Source: Acidimicrobiaceae bacterium
Lineage (GTDB): Bacteria > Actinomycetota > Acidimicrobiia > Acidimicrobiales > Poriferisodalaceae
Reading direction: 5' to 3'
Assembly (NCBI GenBank): GCA_002719335.1
Contig: PBHE01000003.1
Location: 90,179-154,178, forward strand
DNA: 64,000 bases
A program made the position numbers and the translations under genes. Below are positions 11,388 to 20,154 of this stretch, piece after piece. Each line of letters begins with the position of its first letter. The first letter of the stretch is position 1. The notes beneath the pieces were generated by a model. The model saw only the letters and a list, made by a program, of their open reading frames with translations. It made no database searches and had not been told where the DNA came from.

Positions 11388-11690
11388 ATGACTCAACCCC
11401 TCTCACGAGATCTCGTCGCTCACATTGCGTCGTTGGCACGAATCGAACTTAATGATGAAGAAATCGCTCATTTCACTGAGCATCTCGAGAAAGTTCTCGA
11501 ACACGTTGGCCAGTTAGAAGCTCTTGATCTTGAATCGGTGGCTCCGATGTCACACCCATATCCACTATCGAACGTATTAAGAGATGACTCCGTAGGAGCA
11601 ACCGTTGCCCGCGAAGAAATATTGGCGCAGGCTCCAGATGCCTCGGAGGGGCAATTTCGTGTGCCGCCCGTGTTGGGAGAATCATCTTGA
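11388..11690 (+). CDS. gatC: Asp-tRNA(Asn)/Glu-tRNA(Gln) amidotransferase subunit C
   Basis: A 100-residue protein with the GatC signature VAHIASLARIELNDEEI and the helix EHLEKVLEHVGQLEALD, ending in a VAPMSHP segment and FRVPPVL. GatC stabilises the GatA-GatB complex. The ATG at 11388 is chosen because the family starts shortly before the VxHIAxLARIEL helix. The stop codon overlaps the gatA start (TTGA), so gatC-gatA-gatB are translationally coupled. Confidence 0.93.
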   Translation: MTQPLSRDLVAHIASLARIELNDEEIAHFTEHLEKVLEHVGQLEALDLESVAPMSHPYPLSNVLRDDSVGATVAREEILAQAPDASEGQFRVPPVLGESS

Positions 11691-13117
11691 ACTCCGCACA
11701 AAGTTTGGCCTCAGACATTCGAGAGGGTCGAAAAAGCGCCGTCTCCGCCTTAGAGGAGCACCTCGAAGCTATCGAATTGCGAGAGCCCGAGGTGCATGCC
11801 TTCAACCTGATCGCACGCGAGAAGGCCGTCGAAGCCGCCGAAAGAATAGATCAAGCAGTTGCGTCTGGCCGTGACCCGGGACCTCTTGCAGGGGTCCCAG
11901 TTGCCTTAAAAGACAACTTGTGCACCCGAGGTCTGGCGACCACATGTTCATCGCGGATTCTTGAGGGATGGGAGCCGCCTTACGATGCGACAGTGGTCGA
12001 ACGCCTAGCTGCCGCTGGAGCTGTCGTCATTGGAAAAACGAACCTTGACGAATTTGCTATGGGTAGTTCAACCGAACACTCAGCATTTGGCCCGACACGA
12101 AATCCCCACGACGTCACCCGCGTACCCGGCGGTTCAAGTGGAGGATCGGCCGCAGCGGTGGCCGCGGGTTTCGCCCCCATTTCATTGGGTTCCGACACAG
12201 GCGGGTCGATCCGGCAGCCTGCGGCTCTCTGCGGTGTCGTGGGTGTGAAGCCAACTTATGGACTAGTCAGCCGATATGGGCTCATCGCCTTCGCTTCCTC
12301 ATTTGACCAGATCGGGCCGTTCGCAAACAATGTCGCAGATGCGGCACTAACCCTTGAGGTGATCGGAGGCCATGATCCGCTAGATAGCACCTCGATCCCT
12401 TCTCCAGTACCAGATCTCAGGAGGAACCTAGACCGCGGTGTTGACGGCCTTCGGGTGGGGGTAGTTCGAGAACTCCTCGAAGGCATCGACGAAGACGTTG
12501 TGTCCCGTGTACACGAAGTAGCTGACTTGTTTAGCGATGCGGGTGCCGTTGTTGATTTCGTGTCCGTGCCTGCTGTGGAGTACGGGCTAACTGCTTATTA
12601 TCTCATCGCCCCTGCCGAAGCTTCAAGCAACCTGGCTCGTTACGACGGTGTTCGTTACGGAATGAGAGCGGAGGGCGCAGACGTAAAACTGATGAATTCG
12701 AGTACACGCCGAAGGGGATTCGGTGACGAAGTCATTGCGAGGGTGATGCTCGGAACATTTGCATTAAGCGCCGGGTATTACGATGCGTACTATGGCAAGG
12801 CGCAGAAGGTACGCACCCTGACGAGACGTGACTTCGACGTTGCTTACTCGAACCATGACGTTCTTTTGTCGCCAACTTCTCCATCCGTTGCCTTCCGGTT
12901 TGGGGAGCGCTCAGACCCTATGACTATGTACCGCTGCGACACCTGCACCGTCCCAAGCAACCTCGTTGGCGACCCGGCAATGTCTATTCCCTTTGGATCT
13001 GGCGCCTATGGCATGCCCGTAGGTGTTCAAGTTATGGCTCCCCAACTGGGGGAGTCGCTCATGTTTCAAACTGGGTCGTTCATCGAGTCGCAGGCCCCTG
13101 AGGGAGGCACCCCGTGA
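11687..13117 (+). CDS. gatA: Glu-tRNA(Gln) amidotransferase subunit A
   Basis: A 476-residue amidase-signature enzyme that releases ammonia from glutamine for transamidation of Glu-tRNA(Gln) or Asp-tRNA(Asn). The Ser-cisSer-Lys triad is visible: lysine in ALKDNLCTRG, cis-serine in PGGSSGGSAAAV and the nucleophile in SLGSDTGGSIRQPA. The MCDTC-like cluster near the C-terminus reads YRCDTCTVPSNL. The start is a TTG at 11687 overlapping the gatC stop; no upstream ATG is compatible, and the N-terminal helix SAQSLASDIREGRKSAV begins directly after it. Confidence 0.95.
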   Translation: MNSAQSLASDIREGRKSAVSALEEHLEAIELREPEVHAFNLIAREKAVEAAERIDQAVASGRDPGPLAGVPVALKDNLCTRGLATTCSSRILEGWEPPYDATVVERLAAAGAVVIGKTNLDEFAMGSSTEHSAFGPTRNPHDVTRVPGGSSGGSAAAVAAGFAPISLGSDTGGSIRQPAALCGVVGVKPTYGLVSRYGLIAFASSFDQIGPFANNVADAALTLEVIGGHDPLDSTSIPSPVPDLRRNLDRGVDGLRVGVVRELLEGIDEDVVSRVHEVADLFSDAGAVVDFVSVPAVEYGLTAYYLIAPAEASSNLARYDGVRYGMRAEGADVKLMNSSTRRRGFGDEVIARVMLGTFALSAGYYDAYYGKAQKVRTLTRRDFDVAYSNHDVLLSPTSPSVAFRFGERSDPMTMYRCDTCTVPSNLVGDPAMSIPFGSGAYGMPVGVQVMAPQLGESLMFQTGSFIESQAPEGGTP

Positions 13118-14520
13118 GCGAATGGGAAATTGTGGTCGGCTTAGAAGTGCATGTGGAGTTGGCCACTAATACGAAGCTGTTTTCTCACGCACCCAATCGC
13201 TTCGGTGATGAGCCGAACACGAACGTCACCCCCGTATGTCTGGGTCTGCCCGGTTCGTTACCCGTGCTTAACCGCCGAGCCGTCGAATTGGCAATGACCA
13301 TCGGCCTAGCACTTGGTTGCGAGATTCAGCCATCGGTCTTTCATCGGAAAAACTATTTTTATCCGGACATGCCCAAGGACTATCAGGTCAGTCAATATGA
13401 CCAACCCATTTGCATCAACGGTGCTCTTGATCTTCCGAACGGCACACGCATAGGCATTGAGCGCGCGCATCTCGAAGAAGACGCTGGGAAGACCACCCAC
13501 ATAGGTGGCGAAGATGGGCGAATCCACGGGGCTTCGCAGGCGTTGGTGGACTACAACCGTGCGGGGGTTCCGTTGCTCGAGGTCGTCTCACGACCGGACA
13601 TTCGATCGGCCGAAGATGCTCGCGCCTATGTTGAAGAGCTTCGAGCAATCTTGATAGCTACTGAGGCGTCGGAAGCGCGCTTGGAAGAGGGGTCGATGAG
13701 AGTTGACGCCAACGTAAGCGTTCGACCGTTCGGCTCAGATGAATTGCGTACCCGTTGTGAGATAAAAAATCTGAACTCGTTGCGCTCTTTGCACCGTGCC
13801 ATCAGCTATGAAGCTGAGCGACATATCGGGTTGTACGAAGCGGGCGAAGCACCACAGCTAGAGACCCGGCATTGGTCAGAAGAGGGGAGGACTCACACGC
13901 TTCGCTCCAAAGAGGAAGCTAACGATTACCGATATTTTCCCGAGCCGGATCTGGTGCTTCTCGACCCCGACACGGACTGGATTCAACAAATCGCGGCCGG
14001 AATGCCTGAACTTCCTGCTGAGCAACGAAAGAGACTTGCGGATAGTGCCGGGGTAGATCTGGAAACGGCTGCCACGATCGTAAATCGCGGGCTGTCGTCA
14101 TTGATATTCGCTGCGATAGATGCCGGCGCTGACGCCCAACGCGCAACTACGCATGCCGTACAGAATCTTGCAATCGACGGTGCTGCCGGACTCGACGCCG
14201 AGCATTTTGCCGCACTTATCGCTATGGAAAAATCGGGTGTTTTGACCGCTACGCAAACTAAACAGGTCCTGTCAGAGATGGTTGACACCGGCCTTGATCC
14301 GACGTCGATCGCTCAAACCCGCGGGTTCGAAGCGATGGAGTCCAACGAACTCGAGATCCTTGTCGACCGCGCTATCACCGAAAATCCCGAAGCTTGGGTC
14401 AAGTTCTGCGAGGGCGAAGACAAGGTTCAAGGCGTGTTCGTTGGAGCGGTTATGAAGGCCTCGAAGGGCCAAGCAGACGGCAAGGCCGTCAACTCAATTC
14501 TTCGACAGCGAAAAGGATGA
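13114..14520 (+). CDS. gatB: Asp-tRNA(Asn)/Glu-tRNA(Gln) amidotransferase subunit B
   Basis: A 468-residue protein with the GatB hallmarks: VVGLEVHVELATNTKLFS at the N-terminus, the FHRKNYFYPDMPKDYQVSQYD segment, LEEDAGK, LVDYNRAGVPLLEVVS, GSMRVDANVSVR and YRYFPEPDLVL. GatB activates and amidates the misacylated tRNA; the C-terminal YqeY-like tail ends GQADGKAVNSILRQR. The GTG start overlaps the gatA TGA (GTGA). The gene closes the gatCAB operon and converges with the DUF4332-like gene 15 bp away. Confidence 0.96.
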   Translation: MSEWEIVVGLEVHVELATNTKLFSHAPNRFGDEPNTNVTPVCLGLPGSLPVLNRRAVELAMTIGLALGCEIQPSVFHRKNYFYPDMPKDYQVSQYDQPICINGALDLPNGTRIGIERAHLEEDAGKTTHIGGEDGRIHGASQALVDYNRAGVPLLEVVSRPDIRSAEDARAYVEELRAILIATEASEARLEEGSMRVDANVSVRPFGSDELRTRCEIKNLNSLRSLHRAISYEAERHIGLYEAGEAPQLETRHWSEEGRTHTLRSKEEANDYRYFPEPDLVLLDPDTDWIQQIAAGMPELPAEQRKRLADSAGVDLETAATIVNRGLSSLIFAAIDAGADAQRATTHAVQNLAIDGAAGLDAEHFAALIAMEKSGVLTATQTKQVLSEMVDTGLDPTSIAQTRGFEAMESNELEILVDRAITENPEAWVKFCEGEDKVQGVFVGAVMKASKGQADGKAVNSILRQRKG

Positions 14521-14535
14521 TTAGCCGCAATATCG

Positions 14536-14943
14536 TTATTTCACGATCTGCGATAACTGTTTTGCTTGTTCAAGCCAGTATTTGAGTTGATCTTGGGATG
14601 GCATGCGCCTGACCAGTGGTTTGCGGTGGTTTTTGTTAGCGTCAACGAGAGCTTTGTGGAGCTGCGCAGACCGGCTTCGACGAAGTTTGCGGATTGAGTC
14701 AACTCCGACTGTTTCAAGGAGTTCTGAATACTGAGTCGAGATCCCTTTGACTCGCATCAGATCCGCCTTGTTGACCCACTCAAGGACCCGCTTTTCCGCG
14801 ACGCCGACAGTTTCAGAGATCACTCTTCGCCCGCGTTTAGTGGCGCCAGCCTTTAACAAGCTTTGACAGGACCATAGATCCGCTGCCTTTAGCCGTGCCT
14901 GATGGCGAACGCCGATGTCCTCGATCACCTTGATCGATGGCAT
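14536..14943 (-). CDS. DUF4332-like helix-hairpin-helix protein
   Basis: A 135-residue basic protein with two hairpin-type repeats: IEDIGVRHQARLKAADLWSCQSLL and VKGISTQYSELLETVGVDSIRKL. This IxGIGxxxxxxLxxxGIxTxxdL pattern is that of DUF4332 and related HhH domains, which may bind nucleic acid or protein. The C-terminus is rich in Lys/Arg. No role is established in the family, so none is assigned. It stands alone between gatB and the MATE gene; its promoter must lie in the 68 bp between 14944 and 15011 or inside the MATE gene. Confidence 0.7.
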   Translation of the reverse strand: MPSIKVIEDIGVRHQARLKAADLWSCQSLLKAGATKRGRRVISETVGVAEKRVLEWVNKADLMRVKGISTQYSELLETVGVDSIRKLRRSRSAQLHKALVDANKNHRKPLVRRMPSQDQLKYWLEQAKQLSQIVK

Positions 14944-15011
14944 AGGTACCTCTGTCTTCGATTGCGGTACAAGTTTGTAGCACTAGATGTGGTCCGTCGG
15001 TTGGTAGGTAG

Positions 15012-16316
15012 CTAATCAGCACCGACGCGAATCCAACCCCCTTGTGTGAATCTGGCCCAAACCGCCCCACCTCTAAAAATCATCAAGGCAACCAAACACG
15101 CCCAAAGCCACCCCATTCCAAAGTTCGCTGTGGCGAGCGCGATTCCTGCGTATCCCGCGAAAGTGCTGATCATTGCCCAAGCTAAGAATCGAAGGTCGCC
15201 TGCGCCGATCAAGATGCCGTCGATGCCAAATACCAGCGCGTTGAGAGGTTGCGTTAGAGCGACGAAGATAAGGAGGAAGCCCGTTAACTCTGCCACCGCC
15301 ACGTCATTCGTAAATAACTTCGCAATCGGAGATCGGGCAGCTAGAAGCACCGCACCGCCGACGCAACCGATTTGGATGCTTAAGCCGATCATTCGACGGC
15401 TCACCGCTTTAGCAGTTGCAACTTGACTCGCTCCGAGAAATTTGGCGATTAAGGCTTGACCAGCGATTGCTACCGAATCCAACCCCAATGCCAGCAAGCT
15501 CCAAACTTCGATACCGATCTGGTGCGCAGCCAATTCGGTCGTGCCCTTTCGTGCCGCAAGCGCAGCCGCCAAAAGAAAAGAGGCTCGAAGTGCGCTGGTC
15601 CGTATAAACAGATGCAACCCAACGGTGGCGTACCGTACGAGACGTCGGAAATTGGGCCATATAGATGCCTGAAGTTTTGACGATGCTTTGAAAATGACTC
15701 TCACATAGGCGCAAGCGCAAAGCCATTGAGCAATTACGGTCGACCAAGCTGACCCGGCGATGCCTAAATCGAAGACAAAAACCAGAACGAGCTCCAAACC
15801 CAGATTGGTTAATGCTCCTGTAAGAGCCACCACCAATGGGGTGCGCGTGTCCTGCAACCCTCGAAGGTAGCCGGTACCGCCCATCACGATGAGCTGCCCA
15901 ATTAAACCAACCAAGCTAATTCTCAGGTACGTCAATGCTTGCCTACGGACTAGAGAACTTGGCTCAAAGAGGTCCACCAAAAGTCCCGAAAACAGCGCTA
16001 TGCCGGCGGTAGCGGCTGCTCCTAAGAAAATAGCCAGCCAAACCGCTTGGATACCCTGCGCAGCAGCATCTTGTTGCTGGCCTGAGCCGAGAAGGCGACC
16101 AACTATTCCGGTCGTGCCGTAGGCCAGAAAAATCAGCATGGAATAGACGGTCAGTAAAATTGCAGCTGCGACCGCGAGACCGGCGAGGGCTTCGGTACTG
16201 ATGTGACCGACGATGGCCGTATCGGTCAGGACATAAAGCGGCTCAGCGATCAGCGCGACGAAAGCGGGTATTGCAAGAACCAGGATGGAGCGATCATGCG
16301 AGGTCCGGCGAAACAA
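15012..16316 (-). CDS. MATE-family multidrug/toxin efflux transporter (DinF-like)
   Basis: A 434-residue polytopic protein with about twelve hydrophobic segments in two homologous halves. The start SILVLAIPAFVALIAEPLYVLTDTAIVGHISTEALAGLAVAAAIL is characteristic of MATE/DinF proteins, which exchange Na+ or H+ for organic cations across the cytoplasmic membrane. The GGTGYLRGLQDTRTPLVVAL segment between helices is also typical. The substrate cannot be told. The sugar-dehydrogenase gene ends 6 bp upstream on the same strand, so they are likely in one transcript. Confidence 0.88.
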   Translation of the reverse strand: MFRRTSHDRSILVLAIPAFVALIAEPLYVLTDTAIVGHISTEALAGLAVAAAILLTVYSMLIFLAYGTTGIVGRLLGSGQQQDAAAQGIQAVWLAIFLGAAATAGIALFSGLLVDLFEPSSLVRRQALTYLRISLVGLIGQLIVMGGTGYLRGLQDTRTPLVVALTGALTNLGLELVLVFVFDLGIAGSAWSTVIAQWLCACAYVRVIFKASSKLQASIWPNFRRLVRYATVGLHLFIRTSALRASFLLAAALAARKGTTELAAHQIGIEVWSLLALGLDSVAIAGQALIAKFLGASQVATAKAVSRRMIGLSIQIGCVGGAVLLAARSPIAKLFTNDVAVAELTGFLLIFVALTQPLNALVFGIDGILIGAGDLRFLAWAMISTFAGYAGIALATANFGMGWLWACLVALMIFRGGAVWARFTQGGWIRVGAD

Positions 16317-16322
16317 TTTGAG

Positions 16323-17588
16323 TCAGCCTTTAGCGCCAATACGCCAAACACCAGAGGCTAGGTCAACGACATAGAGACTTTTGTCGGGGCCGGTGGCAAA
16401 AGCCACTGGATGCGTTGAGTGCAAAGGGAGTGCTAACACTGACGGTTCTTTGTCTAACCGCAAAGACATCAATTGAGCCCCGCACATATCGGCGAAAAGG
16501 TACCGATCCTCGAGAATTGGATGAGGTCCGTCACGTACGACAAAACCACCGATGATTGCGCAACGGCCGCGCCCGTGGCGATACTCGAAATCGGGCCTCC
16601 GCAGAGATGATTCGACCTGACCCATGAACGGTCGTGAGCCCTCCACGAGGTTCCAACCCAAGTTGGCGCCCGCCTCGGCCGACGTCAAGACTGTTATCTC
16701 CTCAACGCATTGCTGACCCAGATCTGTCAGCCAGAGGTCACCCGTAACTTCATCGAATGAGAAACGAAACGGGTTCCGAACACCGCTGATCCAGATTCGG
16801 GGGTCGGAGCCAGGGCCGAGATCGGGGTTTTTCGGTGCTGGTTTGTGAGGTGGCCATAACTCAGGGTTGACCTCGAGCCGCAGCACAGATCCTAAAGGTG
16901 TCGAAAGATCCTGACCATGCCCGTGCGGGTCACCCAAGCCGCCTCCGTCCCCGAAAGAGACAAGCAGGTATCCCTCGGGATCAAACAACAGATCACCGCC
17001 GTTGTGCATCGCAGACGGTTGATCGACGATGATGATCTCCACCGCGGTGCCGGGATCCGCGATGCCCGACCTCAAGGAATGAGCCGTAACCACGCTTGAA
17101 CCGCTCAAATCGGTCCGATTGAGATACAACCATCCCTTGTCAGGAGAAACTGCCAACCCCAATAGTCCCTGGTCCATGTCAGTGCTGGTATTTTCGGTGA
17201 GGTTGATGACTGGCTCAGCCGAGAGCTTTCCCGACTCAAACGCGTAAACCCGCCCGTTCCTCTCAGCGACAAAGCCGCTGTTGCTGCTGAGGAATACGAG
17301 TGAAATAGCCCCCGGTAGGTCAAGAAAGAGAGACAGTTCTAGATCAACGGAATCGACATGCGTTGGTTCAAGTAAAGGAAGACCGACAGGGCAACTTTCG
17401 TTTGACAGCGCAAACTCTCTGGTTTCCTCAAAAGGAACTGTATTTTCCGTGGGTACCCGCCATCGAATCTCATTTCGATGACCAGATGAGCCGCCGGGTT
17501 TCTCACTAGGAACCCGTAACAGCGCGATGAGAGATACTCCCATCACGGCAATAACGATGACGCGTGTGGTCCTCGAAAGCCGTGCCAT
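16323..17588 (-). CDS. PQQ-dependent sugar dehydrogenase-like protein (glucose/sorbosone dehydrogenase family)
   Basis: A 421-residue protein with an N-terminal signal or anchor (VIVIAVMGVSLIALLRV) and a six-bladed propeller of the GSDH/aldose sugar dehydrogenase type. Motifs seen: GLLGLAVSPD, MHNGGDLLFDPEGYLLVSFGDGGG, GSVLRLEVNP, SGVRNPFRFSFD and LWLTDLGQ. The HNGG histidine-like region and RNP-[FY]-R are the best conserved parts of the family. It would act outside the membrane on a sugar, but many relatives have untested activity, including human HHIPL. It starts divergently from the ilvB leader. Confidence 0.8.
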   Translation of the reverse strand: MARLSRTTRVIVIAVMGVSLIALLRVPSEKPGGSSGHRNEIRWRVPTENTVPFEETREFALSNESCPVGLPLLEPTHVDSVDLELSLFLDLPGAISLVFLSSNSGFVAERNGRVYAFESGKLSAEPVINLTENTSTDMDQGLLGLAVSPDKGWLYLNRTDLSGSSVVTAHSLRSGIADPGTAVEIIIVDQPSAMHNGGDLLFDPEGYLLVSFGDGGGLGDPHGHGQDLSTPLGSVLRLEVNPELWPPHKPAPKNPDLGPGSDPRIWISGVRNPFRFSFDEVTGDLWLTDLGQQCVEEITVLTSAEAGANLGWNLVEGSRPFMGQVESSLRRPDFEYRHGRGRCAIIGGFVVRDGPHPILEDRYLFADMCGAQLMSLRLDKEPSVLALPLHSTHPVAFATGPDKSLYVVDLASGVWRIGAKG

Positions 17589-17645
17589 TAAGCGTTGAAT
17601 CTACCGTCGCGCGCCCTGCCGAACCGCGAGATCTGCCTTCTCGGG

Positions 17646-17674
17646 TTGCGAGTAGCACCTCTCGCCGCCAAAAT
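17646..17674 (+). promoter_or_regulatory. candidate promoter of the ilvB leader transcript
   Basis: TTGCGA (17646-17651) and CAAAAT (17669-17674) are separated by 17 bp. The hexamers are weak matches to the sigma-70 consensus, but spacing is ideal and transcription would begin near 17681, exactly at the ATG of the candidate leader peptide. A leaderless transcript would explain why that small frame has no Shine-Dalgarno sequence. This is inference from spacing only. Confidence 0.35.
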
Positions 17675-17680
17675 GGCTGC

Positions 17681-17737
17681 ATGCGATCACAAACAGACCA
17701 CTCCTGCGTTAATCGCTTCCTCGTAGTACCCGTATAA
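17681..17737 (+). CDS. candidate ilvB leader peptide (18 residues)
   Basis: The frame reads MRSQTDHSCVNRFLVVPV and stops at TAA 17735-17737, 109 bp before ilvB. Five of the last nine residues are Val or Leu (V, L, V, V, V), the amino acids made by the downstream operon, and the Val codons GTA GTA ... GTA lie directly before the hairpins. Actinobacterial ilvB genes are known to be controlled by such leaders. No ribosome-binding site is visible, consistent with a leaderless transcript. A second overlapping frame at 17673-17726 (17 residues, containing Leu-Ile) is an alternative. Confidence 0.5.
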   Translation: MRSQTDHSCVNRFLVVPV

Positions 17738-17759
17738 GCGGGTCGCTCGATTCCGCTTA
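17735..17759 (+). promoter_or_regulatory. candidate attenuator hairpin in the ilvB leader
   Basis: TAAGCGG (17735-17741) and CCGCTTA (17753-17759) form a perfect 7-bp stem with an 11-base loop, starting on the stop codon of the leader frame. A competing 5-bp stem, ACCCG (17728-17732) with CGGGT (17739-17743), uses the same bases, so the two folds exclude one another. This is the kind of switch expected between a stalled and a freely moving ribosome, but the exact antiterminator pairing is not clear. Confidence 0.5.
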
Positions 17760-17764
17760 CCCAT

Positions 17765-17785
17765 GGTCCCCACCGGGGGCCTTTT
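17765..17785 (+). terminator. candidate intrinsic terminator (attenuator) before ilvB
   Basis: GGTCCCC (17765-17771), loop ACC, and GGGGGCC (17775-17781) make a 7-bp GC-rich stem with one G:U pair, followed by TTTTCCGTTTCT. It lies between the leader frame and ilvB and so would end transcription early when branched-chain amino acids are plentiful. The T-tract is short and the loop is tight. Confidence 0.55.
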
Positions 17786-17846
17786 CCGTTTCTAGGCCCG
17801 CCCAAAATCCAAACCCACACAAACTTCACAAATTAGGAGAAGACCG

Positions 17847-19586
17847 ATGGAACTCACCGGCGCTCAAGCCCTCATAAAGAGTCTTGAGATGTGCGATGTC
17901 GAGGTGATGTTCGGTCTTCCCGGAGGAGCAATCCTCCCCGTATATGACCCAATCATCGACTCCAAGATTCGCCATGTGCTTGTCCGCCACGAACAAGGCG
18001 CAGGTCATATGGCCCAGGGGTATGCGCATGTGACCGGTAAACCTGGGGTCGCGATCGTGACCAGCGGACCGGCAGCCACCAACATTGTCACTCCGCTCTG
18101 CGACGCCTATATGGATTCAATTCCCTTGGTCGTAATCACCGGACAAGTCGCGCTCGGAGCGATCGGTTCTGATGCTTTCCAAGAATGCGATACCACCGGA
18201 ATTACGATGGCCGTCACAAAGCACAATTACCTCGTAACCGATCCCTCCGACATTCCGAGAATCGTAAAAGAGGCGTTCCACATCGCTACCACTGGACGCC
18301 CAGGGCCCGTTCTCATTGATGTCCCGAAAGATGTCAGCAACGACATGATGGAGTGGTACTGGCCCGACGAGGTTGATCTTCCCGGATATTCACCGATCAC
18401 GGCGGTTGATCCAGAAAAAATTTCCAACGCAGTAGAACTTATATGCGCGTCCGAGCGACCAGTCATCTACGCAGGAGGCGGTTTGCTGAAAGCGCGAGCG
18501 AGCGAAGCGTTGAAACGATTCGTGGAGCTCACCGATATTCATGTCGTTACGACCCTGATGGCCCGGGGGGTATTCCCAGATCGGCATCCTCTTTGCCTCG
18601 GAATGCCAGGCATGCACGGGAACTACACATCGGTGATGGCATTTCAGCGGTCTGACCTGCTCATCAACCTTGGCGCCCGCTTTGATGACCGAGTCACCGG
18701 CAACCCAGAGTTTTTCGCGCCCGACGCCAAGATCATCCACGTCGACATCGACCCCGCCGAGCATGGCAAGGTGCGAAGACCTGACGTCGCCATCCAAGGT
18801 GACGCAAAAATCGCGTTAGAGGCTTTAATCGCTGAATTTGAAATGTCAGTTCGCACTAGCCCCGACCGGTCGGCCTGGAAGTCGACAATTAGCGGCTGGG
18901 AGGAACAGCACCCTTTGACGTATGAACAAGCGGAAAGCGGCTTCCCCCTAAAACCGCAGTTCGTTCTGGAGCAACTACGTGACAATACTCCCGATGACGC
19001 AATCGTTGTCGCTGGCGTGGGGCAACATCAGATGTGGGCGAGTCAATATTGGAAATTTGACTACCCATATACGTGGGTGAATTCTGGCGGTTTAGGCACT
19101 ATGGGCTTCGCTGTCCCTGCCGCAATAGGAGCGAAAGCCGGAAAACCTGATCGGACTGTATGGGCGATCGATGGTGACGGGTGCTTTCAGATGACGGCGC
19201 AGGAGCTCATTACTGCCGCGGCTGAAAACATTCCGGTGAAAATCGCAATTCTGAATAACGCCTACCTAGGAATGGTTCGCCAGTGGCAAGAGTTGTTCTA
19301 TGACGAGCGCTACAGCGAGGTTTACTTAAGTCCCGATCATCCGGACTACGTCGGGTGGGCTGAGGCCATGGGATGTGTCGGAATTCGCGTTGAGTCCGCT
19401 GAAGAAGTTCTCTCCGCCATCCAAAAAGCAAACTCCATCAACGATCGCCCCGTCGTTATTGACTTTCGAGTCGATGCATTCGAAAAGGTCTATCCGATGG
19501 TGCCTGCCGGAGGATCCAACGACGACATTATTCTCGGTCCCGAAGGAGACGCAGACGCTAAAGGCAAAGGTACGGCGCCCTCATGA
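17847..19586 (+). CDS. ilvB: acetolactate synthase large subunit
   Basis: A 579-residue thiamine-diphosphate enzyme that condenses two pyruvates (valine/leucine) or pyruvate with 2-oxobutyrate (isoleucine). Seen are the N-terminal VMFGLPGGAILPVYD with RHEQGAGHMAQGYA (catalytic glutamate), the central FAD-binding domain (GARFDDRVTGN) and the C-terminal TPP/Mg motif GDGCFQMTAQEL...NNAYLGMVRQWQ. The ATG at 17847 follows a good Shine-Dalgarno block (AAATTAGGAGAA, 17830-17841). The stop overlaps ilvN by 4 bp. Control by the upstream leader is inferred. Confidence 0.96.
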   Translation: MELTGAQALIKSLEMCDVEVMFGLPGGAILPVYDPIIDSKIRHVLVRHEQGAGHMAQGYAHVTGKPGVAIVTSGPAATNIVTPLCDAYMDSIPLVVITGQVALGAIGSDAFQECDTTGITMAVTKHNYLVTDPSDIPRIVKEAFHIATTGRPGPVLIDVPKDVSNDMMEWYWPDEVDLPGYSPITAVDPEKISNAVELICASERPVIYAGGGLLKARASEALKRFVELTDIHVVTTLMARGVFPDRHPLCLGMPGMHGNYTSVMAFQRSDLLINLGARFDDRVTGNPEFFAPDAKIIHVDIDPAEHGKVRRPDVAIQGDAKIALEALIAEFEMSVRTSPDRSAWKSTISGWEEQHPLTYEQAESGFPLKPQFVLEQLRDNTPDDAIVVAGVGQHQMWASQYWKFDYPYTWVNSGGLGTMGFAVPAAIGAKAGKPDRTVWAIDGDGCFQMTAQELITAAAENIPVKIAILNNAYLGMVRQWQELFYDERYSEVYLSPDHPDYVGWAEAMGCVGIRVESAEEVLSAIQKANSINDRPVVIDFRVDAFEKVYPMVPAGGSNDDIILGPEGDADAKGKGTAPS

Positions 19587-20089
19587 CAGAAGTGCCTAGT
19601 ACTGATGGTCAACACAACCTCCACATCCTCACAGTGCTTGTCGAGAATCGCTTTGGCGTTCTGGCCCGAATCGCGGGTTTGTTTAGCCGCAGAGGCTTCA
19701 ACATCTTTTCGCTAGCGGTGGCGCCTACCGACGATACCTCTCTCAGCAGAATCAGCATTGTCGTGGACGTCGACAACACCGATGTGACCCAAATAGCGAA
19801 GCAACTTGACAAGCTCGTGAACGTCCTCGAAATCACTGAACTACAACCTGCTTCTTCTATCGAGCGTGAATTGATGTTGGCGCGGGTAACCGGTACCGAC
19901 GCGGAAGCAGTGCAGCAATTGTTGACGGAATACGGAGGATCGGTCGTTGATTCCAACGGTGAGGAGCTAATAGTCAGCCTTCACGCGCACCCCGATCAAC
20001 TCGATCTCTGCGAAACTGCGCTCCACAAGTTCGGAATTCTTGAGCTACAGCGAACAGGTCGGATTGCGCTAGGCCGCCTCGATGGCTGA
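19583..20089 (+). CDS. ilvN: acetolactate synthase small (regulatory) subunit
   Basis: A 168-residue protein with an N-terminal ACT domain ([34 protein letters not shown]) that binds valine, and the usual C-terminal domain ([11 protein letters not shown]...[36 protein letters not shown]). It activates IlvB and gives feedback inhibition. The ATG overlaps the ilvB stop (ATGA), a common coupling in ilvBN operons. Confidence 0.95.
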   Translation: MTEVPSTDGQHNLHILTVLVENRFGVLARIAGLFSRRGFNIFSLAVAPTDDTSLSRISIVVDVDNTDVTQIAKQLDKLVNVLEITELQPASSIERELMLARVTGTDAEAVQQLLTEYGGSVVDSNGEELIVSLHAHPDQLDLCETALHKFGILELQRTGRIALGRLDG

Positions 20090-20154
20090 GAATCATCTCT
20101 AGAAACGGATACACCTTTAGCCGCACTGCGGTCTCTTCTATCAGGAGCACATCG

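Noticed and set aside
10810..11389. Two long minus-strand open frames opposite the ferredoxin and the region before it.
   Set aside because: They mirror the ferredoxin and its flank, have no recognisable product and would conflict with the clear CxxCxxCxxxCP gene on the plus strand.
20090..20154. A terminator or riboswitch between ilvN and ilvC.
   Set aside because: Only a 4-5 bp CCGC/GCGG hairpin with a weak pyrimidine tail is visible, too little for more than a note in the ilvC entry.
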